The position numbers and the translations under genes were made by a program. Below, piece by piece: positions 15,065 to 21,922 of a DNA stretch of 21,922 nucleotides. How positions within the stretch are numbered: the stretch's first letter is position 1; the number at the start of each line of letters is the position of its first letter. This DNA comes from Candidatus Bathyarchaeota archaeon (GTDB lineage: Archaea > Thermoproteota > Bathyarchaeia > 40CM-2-53-6), in NCBI GenBank assembly GCA_005884605.1, contig VBBE01000082.1:1-21922 (forward strand). The letters run 5' to 3'. Under the pieces are notes generated by a model. It was not told the origin of the DNA. It ran no database searches and saw only the letters and a program-made list of their open reading frames with translations.

Positions 15065-15442
15065 CTAGAACCGCGCGACTGCTCTCTCAGCCCGTGCTGG
15101 AAGGCGACGTCGGGACGCGCTGCCCCGGGGTTTTGTCATGAGCCTCTTGATCTTCAATCCTATGTTTTCGAATACCTCCTCGATAGACCAGCCTTCTTCT
15201 CTGAACTCGACCTGGTGTTTGGGCAATCTTATCATTACGTGAACCTCGAAATGCTTCCTCTCCTTCCCCTTAGAGAAGGCCCTGACCGTGGCTCTGGCCT
15301 CCCCGAGCTCAGGGTAGACATGGCTGAGAGATTCAATTGATCTTCGGAATTTTGATTTGGCTAAGGAGGACTCGACATCATTGTCGTCGAGGCCGACGAT
15401 ATACACGGGCAATGGGGTTGAGACTTCCACTGTTGGATTCAT
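15065..15442 (-). CDS. HPF/RaiA-like ribosome-associated protein
   Basis: A 125-residue protein with the pattern of the HPF/RaiA (sigma-54 modulation) fold. There is an N-terminal strand VYIVGLDD, the strand pair ATVRAFSKGKERKHFEVHVMIRLP, and a final helix WSIEEVFENIGLKIKRLMTK. A basic tail (SRRRLPARAERAVAR) fits rRNA contact. Such proteins stabilise inactive ribosomes in stress or dormancy. It starts at ATG 15442, ten bases after the universal stress protein gene on the same strand, so the two are probably co-transcribed. Family similarity is moderate, and another small ferredoxin-like fold is possible. Confidence 0.62.
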   Translation of the reverse strand: MNPTVEVSTPLPVYIVGLDDNDVESSLAKSKFRRSIESLSHVYPELGEARATVRAFSKGKERKHFEVHVMIRLPKHQVEFREEGWSIEEVFENIGLKIKRLMTKPRGSASRRRLPARAERAVARF

Positions 15443-15452
15443 GTATGAAGCT

Positions 15453-15950
15453 TCACCTTACCACTAGAACGGCGCATTGAGCGTGAGTGACGACACCGCT
15501 CGAGACACTTCCCAGGAGCATCTTCTTGAACCCTCCCATTCCACGTGTCCCCATGACGATTAGGTCGATCTTCTCGCTGGCTGCGTAGTCAGTTATTGCT
15601 TGAACAACAGAGCCAACAATTTCGCTGGTTTGAGGCTTAGCCTTGACCCCTTTTTTCTCAGCCATCGATAAAGTTCGCCCTACCACTTCCAAAGCAGCTT
15701 TTCTCGCGTACGATTCGTAAGCCCGGATGGCATCCCCAGACGGAGATGGAGCAGAGGGAAACAAGGTCATGTACTCGGGATACCCTCGGAACACGTTCAA
15801 TACGAAAAGTTGAGCGTCGAATCTCTCCCCTAGATCCACAGCGACCTCCGAAGCTCTAGCCGAGCCCTCGGAACCGTCTACAGCCACCAATATTCTCTGG
15901 AAACGCAGGCCCGACGCGTGTCTAGGACTCTGCTTTCCTAATGTGCTCAT
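15453..15950 (-). CDS. Universal stress protein (UspA family)
   Basis: A 165-residue single-domain Usp with the Rossmann-like fold. FQRILVAVDGSEGSARASEVAVDLG forms the first strand and helix. The C-terminal DLIVMGTRGMGGFKKMLLGSVSSGVV contains the G-2x-G-9x-G(S/T) ATP-binding signature, and the last strand AQCAVLVVR ends the domain. These proteins act in stress survival and bind ATP. The frame is open back to TTG 15971; ATG 15950 is preferred because the TATA-like box at 15993-16000 predicts transcription from about 15971, leaving no room before the TTG. It probably forms an operon with the HPF-like gene downstream. Confidence 0.92.
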   Translation of the reverse strand: MSTLGKQSPRHASGLRFQRILVAVDGSEGSARASEVAVDLGERFDAQLFVLNVFRGYPEYMTLFPSAPSPSGDAIRAYESYARKAALEVVGRTLSMAEKKGVKAKPQTSEIVGSVVQAITDYAASEKIDLIVMGTRGMGGFKKMLLGSVSSGVVTHAQCAVLVVR

Positions 15951-15992
15951 CGCCGACGCATTCTTCCCCAAAACCGATAAGTCCCTCTCACG

Positions 15993-16000
15993 CTATTTAG
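15993..16000 (-). promoter_or_regulatory. TATA-like box of the stress-protein operon
   Basis: CTAAATAG on the minus strand, centred about 46 bases ahead of ATG 15950. It predicts a leader of about 20 bases. Confidence 0.45.
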
Positions 16001-16122
16001 ATGCAGGCTCCCCATTAGTTTCTCTGCAACAGGTTAGCACTCTAGAATCTACAAGCTCCCCCGCTGGTCCCGCTAATCACATGAACTGGAGAATTCAAGA
16101 ACGAGACGTCTAGCGAAGAAGG

Positions 16123-16130
16123 TTCTTATC
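16123..16130 (+). promoter_or_regulatory. TATA-like box of the DUF2795 gene
   Basis: TTCTTATC is centred 27 bases before ATG 16154, so the transcript is predicted to be leaderless. Confidence 0.45.
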
Positions 16131-16153
16131 CCTCATGTGTCACGGCGAGCTTC

Positions 16154-16351
16154 ATGAGTAACCTGAAAACAGAGCTGGAACACATCAAGCACCACATCAA
16201 GTACCCGGCGAACAAGACACAAGTCATAGCAGCCTGCAACAATATGTCGGACGTCCCGTCAACCGACAAAGACTTCGTCGCCAAGTCTCTCCCCGAGAGT
16301 AACTACAAGGGCCCAGAAGACGTCGTAAAGGCCCTCCTCAACAAAGTCTAA
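16154..16351 (+). CDS. Small DUF2795 protein, 65 aa
   Basis: A 65-residue helical protein recognisable as DUF2795: IKYPANKTQVIAACNNM, then a short linker with SDVPSTDKDFVAKSLPE, then YKGPEDVVKALLNKV. Proteins of this family are small, widespread in bacteria and archaea, and of unknown function. The predicted promoter lies at leaderless distance from ATG 16154, and a strong T-run with an AAGCTT inverted repeat follows the stop. It therefore looks like a self-contained single-gene unit. It is divergent from the stress-protein operon. Confidence 0.85.
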   Translation: MSNLKTELEHIKHHIKYPANKTQVIAACNNMSDVPSTDKDFVAKSLPESNYKGPEDVVKALLNKV

Positions 16352-16379
16352 AGCTTCCTCAAGCTTCTCCCTTTTTTTT
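16351..16379 (+). terminator. Hairpin plus T8 terminator
   Basis: AAGCTT-CCTC-AAGCTT can fold into a six-pair hairpin directly after the DUF2795 stop codon, and eight T's follow at 16372-16379. This is the clearest terminator in the window. Confidence 0.72.
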
Positions 16380-16431
16380 CTTGCGTCTCAGCGCGCTCTA
16401 CGCCTGGGATCAACACGCGGCCATGATTTGC

Positions 16432-17022
16432 CTAACCGAATTCGGCAAGCCGTTTCCAAAAAGGATATTTTCGCTCTAGTAGAAAGTCCAAGGAGTATTT
16501 GCTCGGGCCAGATATTGTGTTTATGATGACGAGTGATAGGAATACGAAGCTGTAGATGATTCCTGTTCCGATGTCTGTGGAGCCCGGGCCGTATGGCCCT
16601 CCGAAGCCTTCGGGAATAGCCCATATGAACAGGCTGAAAATTATTCCCCCAAGGTAGGCAATCTTGCGCATGAAACCCAAGACTAGAGCTACGCCAAGAG
16701 CGACCTCCAACACACCTGTCGTGTATACGAACAGAGCCGCATTCCCTGGTGTTACGCTGGACCAAAAGTTGAACCAGGGTTGAAGCCAAGTCGGTTGGCC
16801 ATCACCTACACTCCTAACAAGGTCGGGAAATGAGTCGACTAGTCCTGGCGAGAACTTGAGATAGCCATCGATGAGCCATACGATTCCTAGAAATATTCTG
16901 ATGAACGATTTTAGCCAATTAACATTTCTGAGCACCCATTTCTGGCTCGCCTCCCCCACCAGCAACTGAGCCCTATCTTCCGCGTTCCTGTCAGCTCTTG
17001 ACACGCTGCCTCGCTCCAACAT
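16432..17022 (-). CDS. DoxX-family membrane protein
   Basis: A 196-residue membrane protein of the DoxX group (some members are subunits of thiosulfate:quinone oxidoreductase). A hydrophilic N-terminus of about 35 residues precedes four likely membrane helices. These lie near 40-56 (FIRIFLGIVWLIDGYLKF), 95-118 (ALFVYTTGVLEVALGVALVLG), 122-138 (IAYLGGIIFSLFIWAI) and 153-170 (GIIYSFVFLSLVII). The first helix carries the DoxX-like WLIDGYLKF. Function cannot be deduced beyond a membrane redox or small-molecule role. A TATA-like AAAAATAAC (complement of about 17039-17047) lies about 20 bases upstream of ATG 17022, hinting at a leaderless message. Confidence 0.82.
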   Translation of the reverse strand: MLERGSVSRADRNAEDRAQLLVGEASQKWVLRNVNWLKSFIRIFLGIVWLIDGYLKFSPGLVDSFPDLVRSVGDGQPTWLQPWFNFWSSVTPGNAALFVYTTGVLEVALGVALVLGFMRKIAYLGGIIFSLFIWAIPEGFGGPYGPGSTDIGTGIIYSFVFLSLVIINTISGPSKYSLDFLLERKYPFWKRLAEFG

Positions 17023-17290
17023 GAAGGAGAACGCGATCGTTATTTTTGCATGTGGTATGGAAAGACTACTCTTTCCATTGTAACAAGCTGGGGTCTCCGA
17101 TCGAGACTCAGGCTAGGCATTTCAACTAGGAGAGTGCAAGCAAATCTTATAGGTCGTCAGAGGATGTTTGCTGGCAACGCGGACAATGGATCTGGTCATC
17201 ATCAACCCTAGATGAGGCGGTAGACTAGGGACGACACCAAGAGCAACCTCTGTCGGTAATTCGAACAGAGCAACAACTCCGCGAAGGGTG

Positions 17291-17671
17291 ATGCCTCGAA
17301 AGGCGGAGGAAGCTACGGAGGACTATCTGGAAATGATCAATCTGCTCGTCGCAGAGAAGGGTTTCGCTTCAACATCGGACATAGCTGAGCGAATGGGAGT
17401 CTCACAACCGACGGTGACGAACATTCTGAAGAAACTCGACAAGCAGGGATACATCACATACGAAAGGTATCGAGGAATGGCTCTAACAGAAGCAGGAAAG
17501 AACGTAGCACGGAAGATGAAGGACCGTCATCAGACGTTGGTAAGCCTCCTTATGCTGATCGGTGTTCCGGAGCGGATCGCGGTGGAGGACGCAGAGAAGA
17601 TCGAGCACGGACTTCACGAGCAAACGGTTCGCAAGTTACAAGAGTTGATTGAGCATCTCAAAAAAGGCTAG
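17291..17671 (+). CDS. DtxR/MntR-family metal-dependent repressor
   Basis: A 126-residue regulator of the DtxR/MntR family. The N-terminal winged helix includes EATEDYLEMINLLVAEKGF and the helix-turn-helix TSDIAERMGVSQPTVTNILKKL. The wing is GYITYERYRGMALTEAGK. The metal-binding and dimerisation part has the family's RHQTLVSLLMLIGVPERIAVEDAEKIEHGLHEQTV with His and Glu ligands. There is no C-terminal SH3-like domain, so the size matches MntR. ATG 17291 is taken; the GTG three bases earlier is an alternative. Its stop faces the mntH stop across about 80 bases. The DtxR-like operator on the mntH promoter makes this protein the likely Mn or Fe sensor controlling that transporter. Confidence 0.93.
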   Translation: MPRKAEEATEDYLEMINLLVAEKGFASTSDIAERMGVSQPTVTNILKKLDKQGYITYERYRGMALTEAGKNVARKMKDRHQTLVSLLMLIGVPERIAVEDAEKIEHGLHEQTVRKLQELIEHLKKG

Positions 17672-17748
17672 CTTACGATCGGGACGGGGATGATGAACGT
17701 CCATCACTATCGACCGTCTCGAAGTGCCATCCCGGGAAAATATAACAA

Positions 17749-19119
17749 CTATGGGACGAATATGGTATAGAGTAGGAAGCTATTGAAAGCCATGATCAAC
17801 GCAACTGTGACTATGGCTAGGACGAAGGTGCTCCTTCTATTGACGAAACCTGCCATAAACTTCCTTTTTGAGGTATAGTAGACGAGAGGAATCATCGGGA
17901 GAGGAATCATGAGACTTAGAATTACTTGACTGTAAACGAGCAGACTGAGCGGATCAAGTCCAAGCAGTATTGCGAACGTAGTTGGAAACACGTTGATAAC
18001 TCTCGTAACTATTCGCCTCGCCCATACATTCCAGTGCTTCCCGATCAATCCCTCCATTATGACCTGGCCTGCTATTGTTCCAAGCGCCGAGGAGGAGAGC
18101 CCTGATGCGAGCAGAGTCAGGATGAAGATGATAGCGATGGCCGGCCCGAATAACAGCTCGATTCCATGGACAAAATCGGTGGTCGTGATATTCGTATTCG
18201 GAAAGAGCGGTGTGGCGATAAGGAGTATTCCCGCATTAACCACAGATGCAATTGTCAGAGCAATTACAGTTTCCTTGAGATGGAATTTCCTCGTTCTCTC
18301 TATCTCCCCCGTCGAATATGGGTGATGATTGCCGGGTTTCATTGAGTCCGTGATTGAACTCCCTAACGTTCCCTCCTTGACCCTCCGTCCAATGAGGTCC
18401 ATCTTGTTTTTCGAAAGCCAAGAATGAACAAACAGCGCGTGTGGCATCACGGTTGCGCCGATTATTCCGACTACTATTAGGAGTGCGGCGTTGCTTGACG
18501 CGATGGGCAACACGGAATGATACGCGACTTGGGTCAGGTCAGGTTTAACGACCACCAAGTTGTAAAGGATACCGAAGACGAGAACGCTGATCAGCATCGC
18601 GAAGTATTGCTCAATAAGGCGGAATCTTTTCCCCATCATAGCGAGCAAGAGGATGACATCTAGCGCACCAAATATTGACGCGTAAAGTAGTGGAACTCCA
18701 AAGAGCAGATTGAGACCCAGTACCGTGCCCAGATATTCTGCTAGGTCCGTGGCTGCGACTGCGGCCTCGGCCGCGAGCCAGTAAGGAACAACAAATCTGC
18801 GTTTTACAAGCGACATCCTGACCAGTTCAGGCAGCGAATAACCAGAGGCAATTCCGAGTTTACCGGAGAGGTACTGAAGCAACATGGCCATGCCTCCAGC
18901 AAACCAGGCGGCCCAAAGTAGATCGTACTTGAAGGCCGCACCAGCTGCAATATCGGTGCCATAGTTGCCTGGGTCCATGTAAGCGATGGATACCATGAGT
19001 GCTGGCCCAAGCCAGAGAACGAAACTACGCAAAGAGACTCCCTTCCCGGTTTGCTGAACTGGCGCATCGGCCAGAACCTGCTGTTGCGCCTTTGCACTAG
19101 TTTTCCAGGGGAAACGCAA
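17749..19119 (-). CDS. mntH: Nramp-family Mn2+/H+ transporter
   Basis: A 456-residue secondary transporter of Mn2+ (or Fe2+) with about eleven membrane helices. The two metal-site motifs are present: DPGN at residues 49-52 in helix 1 (Asp49, Asn52) and AxxMPH in helix 6 (Met225, His227). Family blocks WLAAEAAVAATDLAEYLG and GQVIMEG are also seen. The loop after helix 6 carries a hydrophilic insert of about 45 residues (233-280), longer than usual. The start is TTG 19119. The promoter has a TATA-like CTTTATTAGC overlapped by a DtxR/IdeR-like palindrome, so repression by metal-loaded DtxR-type protein (the convergent gene) is expected. Confidence 0.94.
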   Translation of the reverse strand: MRFPWKTSAKAQQQVLADAPVQQTGKGVSLRSFVLWLGPALMVSIAYMDPGNYGTDIAAGAAFKYDLLWAAWFAGGMAMLLQYLSGKLGIASGYSLPELVRMSLVKRRFVVPYWLAAEAAVAATDLAEYLGTVLGLNLLFGVPLLYASIFGALDVILLLAMMGKRFRLIEQYFAMLISVLVFGILYNLVVVKPDLTQVAYHSVLPIASSNAALLIVVGIIGATVMPHALFVHSWLSKNKMDLIGRRVKEGTLGSSITDSMKPGNHHPYSTGEIERTRKFHLKETVIALTIASVVNAGILLIATPLFPNTNITTTDFVHGIELLFGPAIAIIFILTLLASGLSSSALGTIAGQVIMEGLIGKHWNVWARRIVTRVINVFPTTFAILLGLDPLSLLVYSQVILSLMIPLPMIPLVYYTSKRKFMAGFVNRRSTFVLAIVTVALIMAFNSFLLYTIFVP

Positions 19120-19170
19120 GGTACGATTTACCGATCGAGTGGGATACTCGTTTTCAGGGACTAAGTTGAT

Positions 19171-19181
19171 GCTAATAAAGC
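19171..19181 (-). promoter_or_regulatory. TATA-like box of mntH
   Basis: GCTTTATTAGC on the minus strand predicts transcription from about 19149 and a leader of about 30 bases. It overlaps the operator next to it. Confidence 0.5.
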
Positions 19182-19194
19182 TAGGCTAACCTAA
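19176..19194. promoter_or_regulatory. DtxR/IdeR-like operator at the mntH promoter
   Basis: Fifteen of 19 positions match the IdeR/DtxR consensus (TTAGGTT-AGGCTAACCT-AA) by hand alignment, with the central AGGCTAACCT exact at 19183-19192. It covers the BRE/TATA region of mntH, where a bound repressor would block TBP/TFB. The same ten bases appear at 1431-1440. Confidence 0.7.
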
Positions 19195-19274
19195 GATTTC
19201 CCACACCCGGACCGTGGAAAGAGCCCCCGGGCACCGAGCCGTAGAGGTACCCGCCTCTGAATTCAAGCCCCTCT

Positions 19275-19282
19275 ACATATTA
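19275..19282 (+). promoter_or_regulatory. TATA-like box of the cyclase-family gene
   Basis: ACATATTA is centred about 32 bases before ATG 19311, predicting a start near 19305. Confidence 0.45.
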
Positions 19283-19310
19283 GGCGTCCATACAACAACA
19301 GGAAATTGAC

Positions 19311-19982
19311 ATGCGATACCTTTTCGAGAAGGCAATCGATCTGACACATGAGCTTCACAACGGCATGCCGATCTATCCCGAGGATCCATCTCCCAGCTTC
19401 GTCAGCTACGCCACGTTGGAGAAAAATGGAGTGAATCTCACCAAGCTAACACTTGGCTCACACACAGGTACCCATATCGACGCTCCCCGACACTACATTC
19501 CAGACGGAATCGGTGTAGACAAGATTCCCCCTGGCAAACTGGTCGGAGAAGCATACGTTTGCGATATGTCTAGCAGACCAATCGGTAGCGGCATCACGGA
19601 ACTAGACCTTCGGAAGAGTCTCGAAGGAAAAGTGGCTGAAGACGACATCGTGGTCTGCTTTACAGGGTGTAGCGAGCTTTGGGGGGAAGAATCAGTAAGT
19701 TCGAACTACACTTATCTTACTGGGAACGCGGCCGAGTATTTCGTCTCGAAAAAGATCCGGGCCGTGGGCATCGATTTTCTTAGCGTGGAAAAATTCCGCG
19801 CACCGGACCCTGTAGCCCACAAGACCCTTCTAGGAAACGGAATATTCATCATAGAATCCCTCAGCCGAGCGACCAGACAGTTTGTGGGAAAAAGAATCCT
19901 CATGGTATGCATGCCAATCAAGCTTCAGAATGGGGACGGAGCACCCTCAAGGATAATCGGCGTGCCAATTCGCGAAGACTAG
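19311..19982 (+). CDS. Cyclase/kynurenine formamidase-like metal hydrolase
   Basis: A 223-residue soluble enzyme of the cyclase family (kynurenine formamidase-like). The metal site HTGTHIDAPRH (residues 51-61, His51, His55, Asp57, His61) is intact. Other family blocks are AIDLTHELHNGMPIYPEDP at the N-terminus, LTGNAAEYFVSKKIRAVGIDFLSVE in the middle and IFIIESLSRATRQFVGKRILMVCMPIKL near the end. Substrates in the family are N-formyl or cyclic amides; none can be assigned here. There is no kynurenine-pathway neighbour. Length and motifs are normal. It sits between two metal transporters, which may reflect its Mn or Zn dependence or be chance. Confidence 0.9.
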   Translation: MRYLFEKAIDLTHELHNGMPIYPEDPSPSFVSYATLEKNGVNLTKLTLGSHTGTHIDAPRHYIPDGIGVDKIPPGKLVGEAYVCDMSSRPIGSGITELDLRKSLEGKVAEDDIVVCFTGCSELWGEESVSSNYTYLTGNAAEYFVSKKIRAVGIDFLSVEKFRAPDPVAHKTLLGNGIFIIESLSRATRQFVGKRILMVCMPIKLQNGDGAPSRIIGVPIRED

Positions 19983-20056
19983 CACGCGACCAGATGAAGG
20001 TCGCTGTACGTCGACAAGACTTTTGGCAGGAGGATTCGGCTACAAGGTCCATTTCC

Positions 20057-20968
20057 CTAGGCTCCTCCTAGTGTCACTATCAAATCAGTAAGAAAGCCGG
20101 CGGACAGCCCAACGAATATTCCTATCATGAGGATCTGGTTTGTGGTCTGTTTTCTTCCCGAGTTGTACATCAACATTGAAACATACAGAATCGCACCACC
20201 GGCAAGACTTAGGAATAGTACATACGTGAAAACGGAGGTCCAAAGACTCCCGACCACCGTGCCGATGAATGTCGGGCCACCGCCCACTAGGCCGGCTACG
20301 GCGAGAAAGCGTGCTGTAGGCTTCTTGATGAGTCCGGCGAGTGGACCAGCAATCCCAAAACCCTCAGTGGTGTTGTGAGCGCCAAAACCAACTATGAGGA
20401 GCAACGCTAGCCCAACCGACCCTGCCGCGTAGGACTGGCCGACTGCGAGTCCCTCGCTGAAGTTGTGAGCTCCTATGCCGATCGCGATCATCATCGCAAG
20501 CCTGTAGGGATGATGTTCCTGGAGAATCTGGATCTGTTGAGCCTGCTCAGCCGCACTTAGACGAGAAGTCTCAGGTCCATTCTGCAAACGTGCCTTTAAG
20601 ATCGGAGGCGCTTTTGCCATGTATTTCGCCTCGTACGCCACCAGCCCTAACAGGCCTAAGGCAAGTCCTCCGAAGACAGCGACAAGGTCCGTTGCAGCGT
20701 CGACAATGGACCAATTTACTGCAACTATGCTTGATCCTGCGCATGTTGCAGCGTTCCCTGCAAAAGCGCTCGATGCAACGCATGTCGCGGTGTTCCAAGC
20801 GTGGCTGAACACGTCAATTACGAGGAACAGTAGGATGCCGATTGATAGGGCGTTGAGGAAGCCTTTCCTGCGCGAACTCACATTTTGAAGAATGGCCAGG
20901 GGAAGGCCGAGAAAGATTGTGAAGCCAGCTATGGCACCTAGCAACAGAAGCTGTGCGTAGTCAATCAA
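20057..20968 (-). CDS. ZIP-family divalent metal transporter
   Basis: A 303-residue membrane protein with about eight helices. The paired ZIP metal-site motifs are present: HNFSEG (His168, Asn169, Glu172) in helix 4 and HNTTEG (His198, Asn199, Glu202) in helix 5. The loop between helices 3 and 4 (about 112-155) is polar. The likely cargo is Zn2+, Fe2+ or Mn2+. Start TTG 20968 is chosen because nearby ATG and GTG codons are out of frame and close quickly. GTTATAAC (complement of about 21002-21010) is a good TATA-like box about 35 bases upstream, and a perfect palindrome lies beside it. Cysteines in the loop near residues 63-76 are unusual and might form a disulfide outside the membrane. Confidence 0.88.
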   Translation of the reverse strand: MIDYAQLLLLGAIAGFTIFLGLPLAILQNVSSRRKGFLNALSIGILLFLVIDVFSHAWNTATCVASSAFAGNAATCAGSSIVAVNWSIVDAATDLVAVFGGLALGLLGLVAYEAKYMAKAPPILKARLQNGPETSRLSAAEQAQQIQILQEHHPYRLAMMIAIGIGAHNFSEGLAVGQSYAAGSVGLALLLIVGFGAHNTTEGFGIAGPLAGLIKKPTARFLAVAGLVGGGPTFIGTVVGSLWTSVFTYVLFLSLAGGAILYVSMLMYNSGRKQTTNQILMIGIFVGLSAGFLTDLIVTLGGA

Positions 20969-21010
20969 CCCATGGCACGGGTACGGGACGATCGAACCCC
21001 ATGTTATAAC

Positions 21011-21021
21011 TTATGTCATAA
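21011..21021. promoter_or_regulatory. Palindrome beside the ZIP promoter
   Basis: TTATG-T-CATAA is a perfect inverted repeat, immediately upstream of the TATA-like box of the ZIP gene (21002-21010). Its position on the BRE side fits an operator. It does not resemble the DtxR-like boxes at 1424 and 19176. Confidence 0.4.
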
Positions 21022-21060
21022 ATGGTTCTGCTGATTTATCGTCGGATGCCTCTCTGACTT

Positions 21061-21922
21061 ATACCTAGGATTCTTGCTCTTGTCGTTTATCGTGTTGGCG
21101 TTCAAGTCTTCTGGCAGTACTATGCTCCAACAGGCGATGTTCTCCGATTGCTGGACGTGTTCAGACGGATGGTTAACGATTCCATACGAATCGGTCTGTT
21201 GAACGATGCGTCTTCGCTGAGAATGCTTTCACTCCTCTCCTACAACCAGCTCGCCCGTTATGATAGCCCCAGCTGCTACAAGCTCTGAGCAATAAGCAGA
21301 GCAGCAGGAATACTAGCGGCCAGGAAAAAATCCGTCAGGAGAGGGCTTCCCACCAAGGACCCGGTACGCCTTCAGACAACAGCTCGTCTCATGCTACGGG
21401 CTCAAGATCGAGAATGGAGGACTGAAGATTCCTGTCTCGAGAGGTAGACGTTTCAGCATACCCTTGACCAAACACGTGTTAGAGACCATATCTCAACCAG
21501 GAGTCAAGGTTCGCTCTTTCACCCTCACCCTGACCAAGCTCTGTCTCTGCGTCAGCCGAGACCCCCCCATTATGAAATGCACGTCGGCGGTGGGAGTGGA
21601 CCGCAACCTTCGCAATCTAACAGTTGGAAACGACCAGGAGACAAGCCGCTATGATCTCTCGAAGTGTGTAAGAATAGCAAACACCACTGTACGTATCGTT
21701 GCTTCTTTCACACGGGACGATGATAGGATAAGAACAGCGATAGCGTCCAGGTATGGACAACGGAGAACCGCTAGAACTGGTCATCTACTCCACAACGCCA
21801 CAAAAGCAATCGTCACCCTAGCCGTCCAACGGAAAACAGCAATAGTTCTCGAGAACATCGAGGGCATCCGATCCCTCTACCGGAAGGGTAACGGTCAGGG
21901 TAGAAAATATCGGGGTAGAATG
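21061..21922 (+). pseudogene. tnpB: Decayed tnpB (RNA-guided nuclease of an IS200/IS605-type element), right end missing
   Basis: Conceptual translation gives archaeal TnpB sequence from residue one (RILALVVYRVGV) to ENIEGIRSLYRKGNGQGRKY at the window edge. RuvC-type motifs are visible: VGVDRNLRNLTVGN with the first catalytic Asp, and VLENIEGI with the Glu. Three lesions are seen. There is no start codon (ATA 21061 may be a former ATG). TGA 21286-21288 stands between YKL and AISRAAGILAARKK. One extra G at 21364 (ccg-g-tac) shifts the frame within KDP-YAFRQQL. After 21365 the frame is open to the edge. Usually TnpB is about 370-400 residues; about 285 are visible. No TnpA is seen. Related elements' guide RNA would lie beyond the right edge. 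Confidence 0.87.

Noticed and set aside
16388..16789. 133-residue minus-strand frame inside the DoxX-like gene
   Set aside because: Arg- and His-rich shadow of the hydrophobic DoxX frame, which has membrane helices and a promoter.
21286..21288. In-frame TGA at a Cys-like position of tnpB as a possible selenocysteine codon
   Set aside because: A frameshift and a missing start in the same gene point to simple decay, and no selenocysteine element or selenoprotein family fits.
1..21922. CRISPR array or other regularly spaced repeats
   Set aside because: No series of short direct repeats with even spacing was seen on either strand.

Overview
The window looks archaeal. Short TATA-like boxes sit about 25 bases ahead of many starts, several genes appear leaderless, and TTG or GTG starts are common. 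There is a tRNA-Ser with an anticodon-loop intron, a Sulfolobus-type zinc ferredoxin, a DUF1512 protein, a KaiC/RadA-like ATPase and an archaeal-type TnpB. A member of the Thermoproteota, possibly a Nitrososphaeria (Thaumarchaeota) relative, is the best guess; the rank below phylum is inference.

Layout. 1-1309: three small genes of unknown function. 1482-2798: a KaiC-like ATPase followed by a His-rich zinc-ribbon protein, with a DtxR/IdeR-like operator upstream. 2884-3291: a PPOX-fold enzyme on the minus strand. 3498-7493: a tight three-gene operon (secreted, membrane-anchored PKD/Ig-like protein, ParA/MinD-type ATPase, V4R-domain protein), ending near a T-run. 7551-7663: intron-containing tRNA-Ser(CGA) on the minus strand. 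7831-8253: unknown protein. 8540-8920: 7Fe zinc ferredoxin. 9225-12067: a compact minus-strand operon of PPOX, cytoplasmic HtrA-like protease, DUF1512 and a second PPOX enzyme, with a TATA box apparently shared with a divergent HxlR regulator. 12636-13754: M50 protease with CBS domains. 14178-14990: NAD(P)H-hydrate dehydratase gene with a broken 3' end. 15065-15950: universal stress protein and HPF/RaiA-like protein. 16154-17022: DUF2795 protein and DoxX-like membrane protein. 17291-20968: metal and small-molecule block (DtxR regulator, Nramp MntH with an operator on its promoter, a cyclase/formamidase-like hydrolase, ZIP transporter). 21061-21922: decayed tnpB running off the right edge.

Two observations stand out. 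First, two intergenic copies (9039-9190 and 13882-14033) of a 152-base element are 78 % identical without a gap. Substitutions in the stems keep base pairing only if the + strand is read as RNA, which suggests an undescribed structured RNA family. Second, the PKD protein/MinD-like/V4R operon physically couples an exterior adhesion-like protein to a cytoplasmic positioning ATPase and a sensor domain. The shared 10-mer AGGCTAACCT ahead of mntH and ahead of the KaiC-like gene suggests a small metal-responsive regulon.
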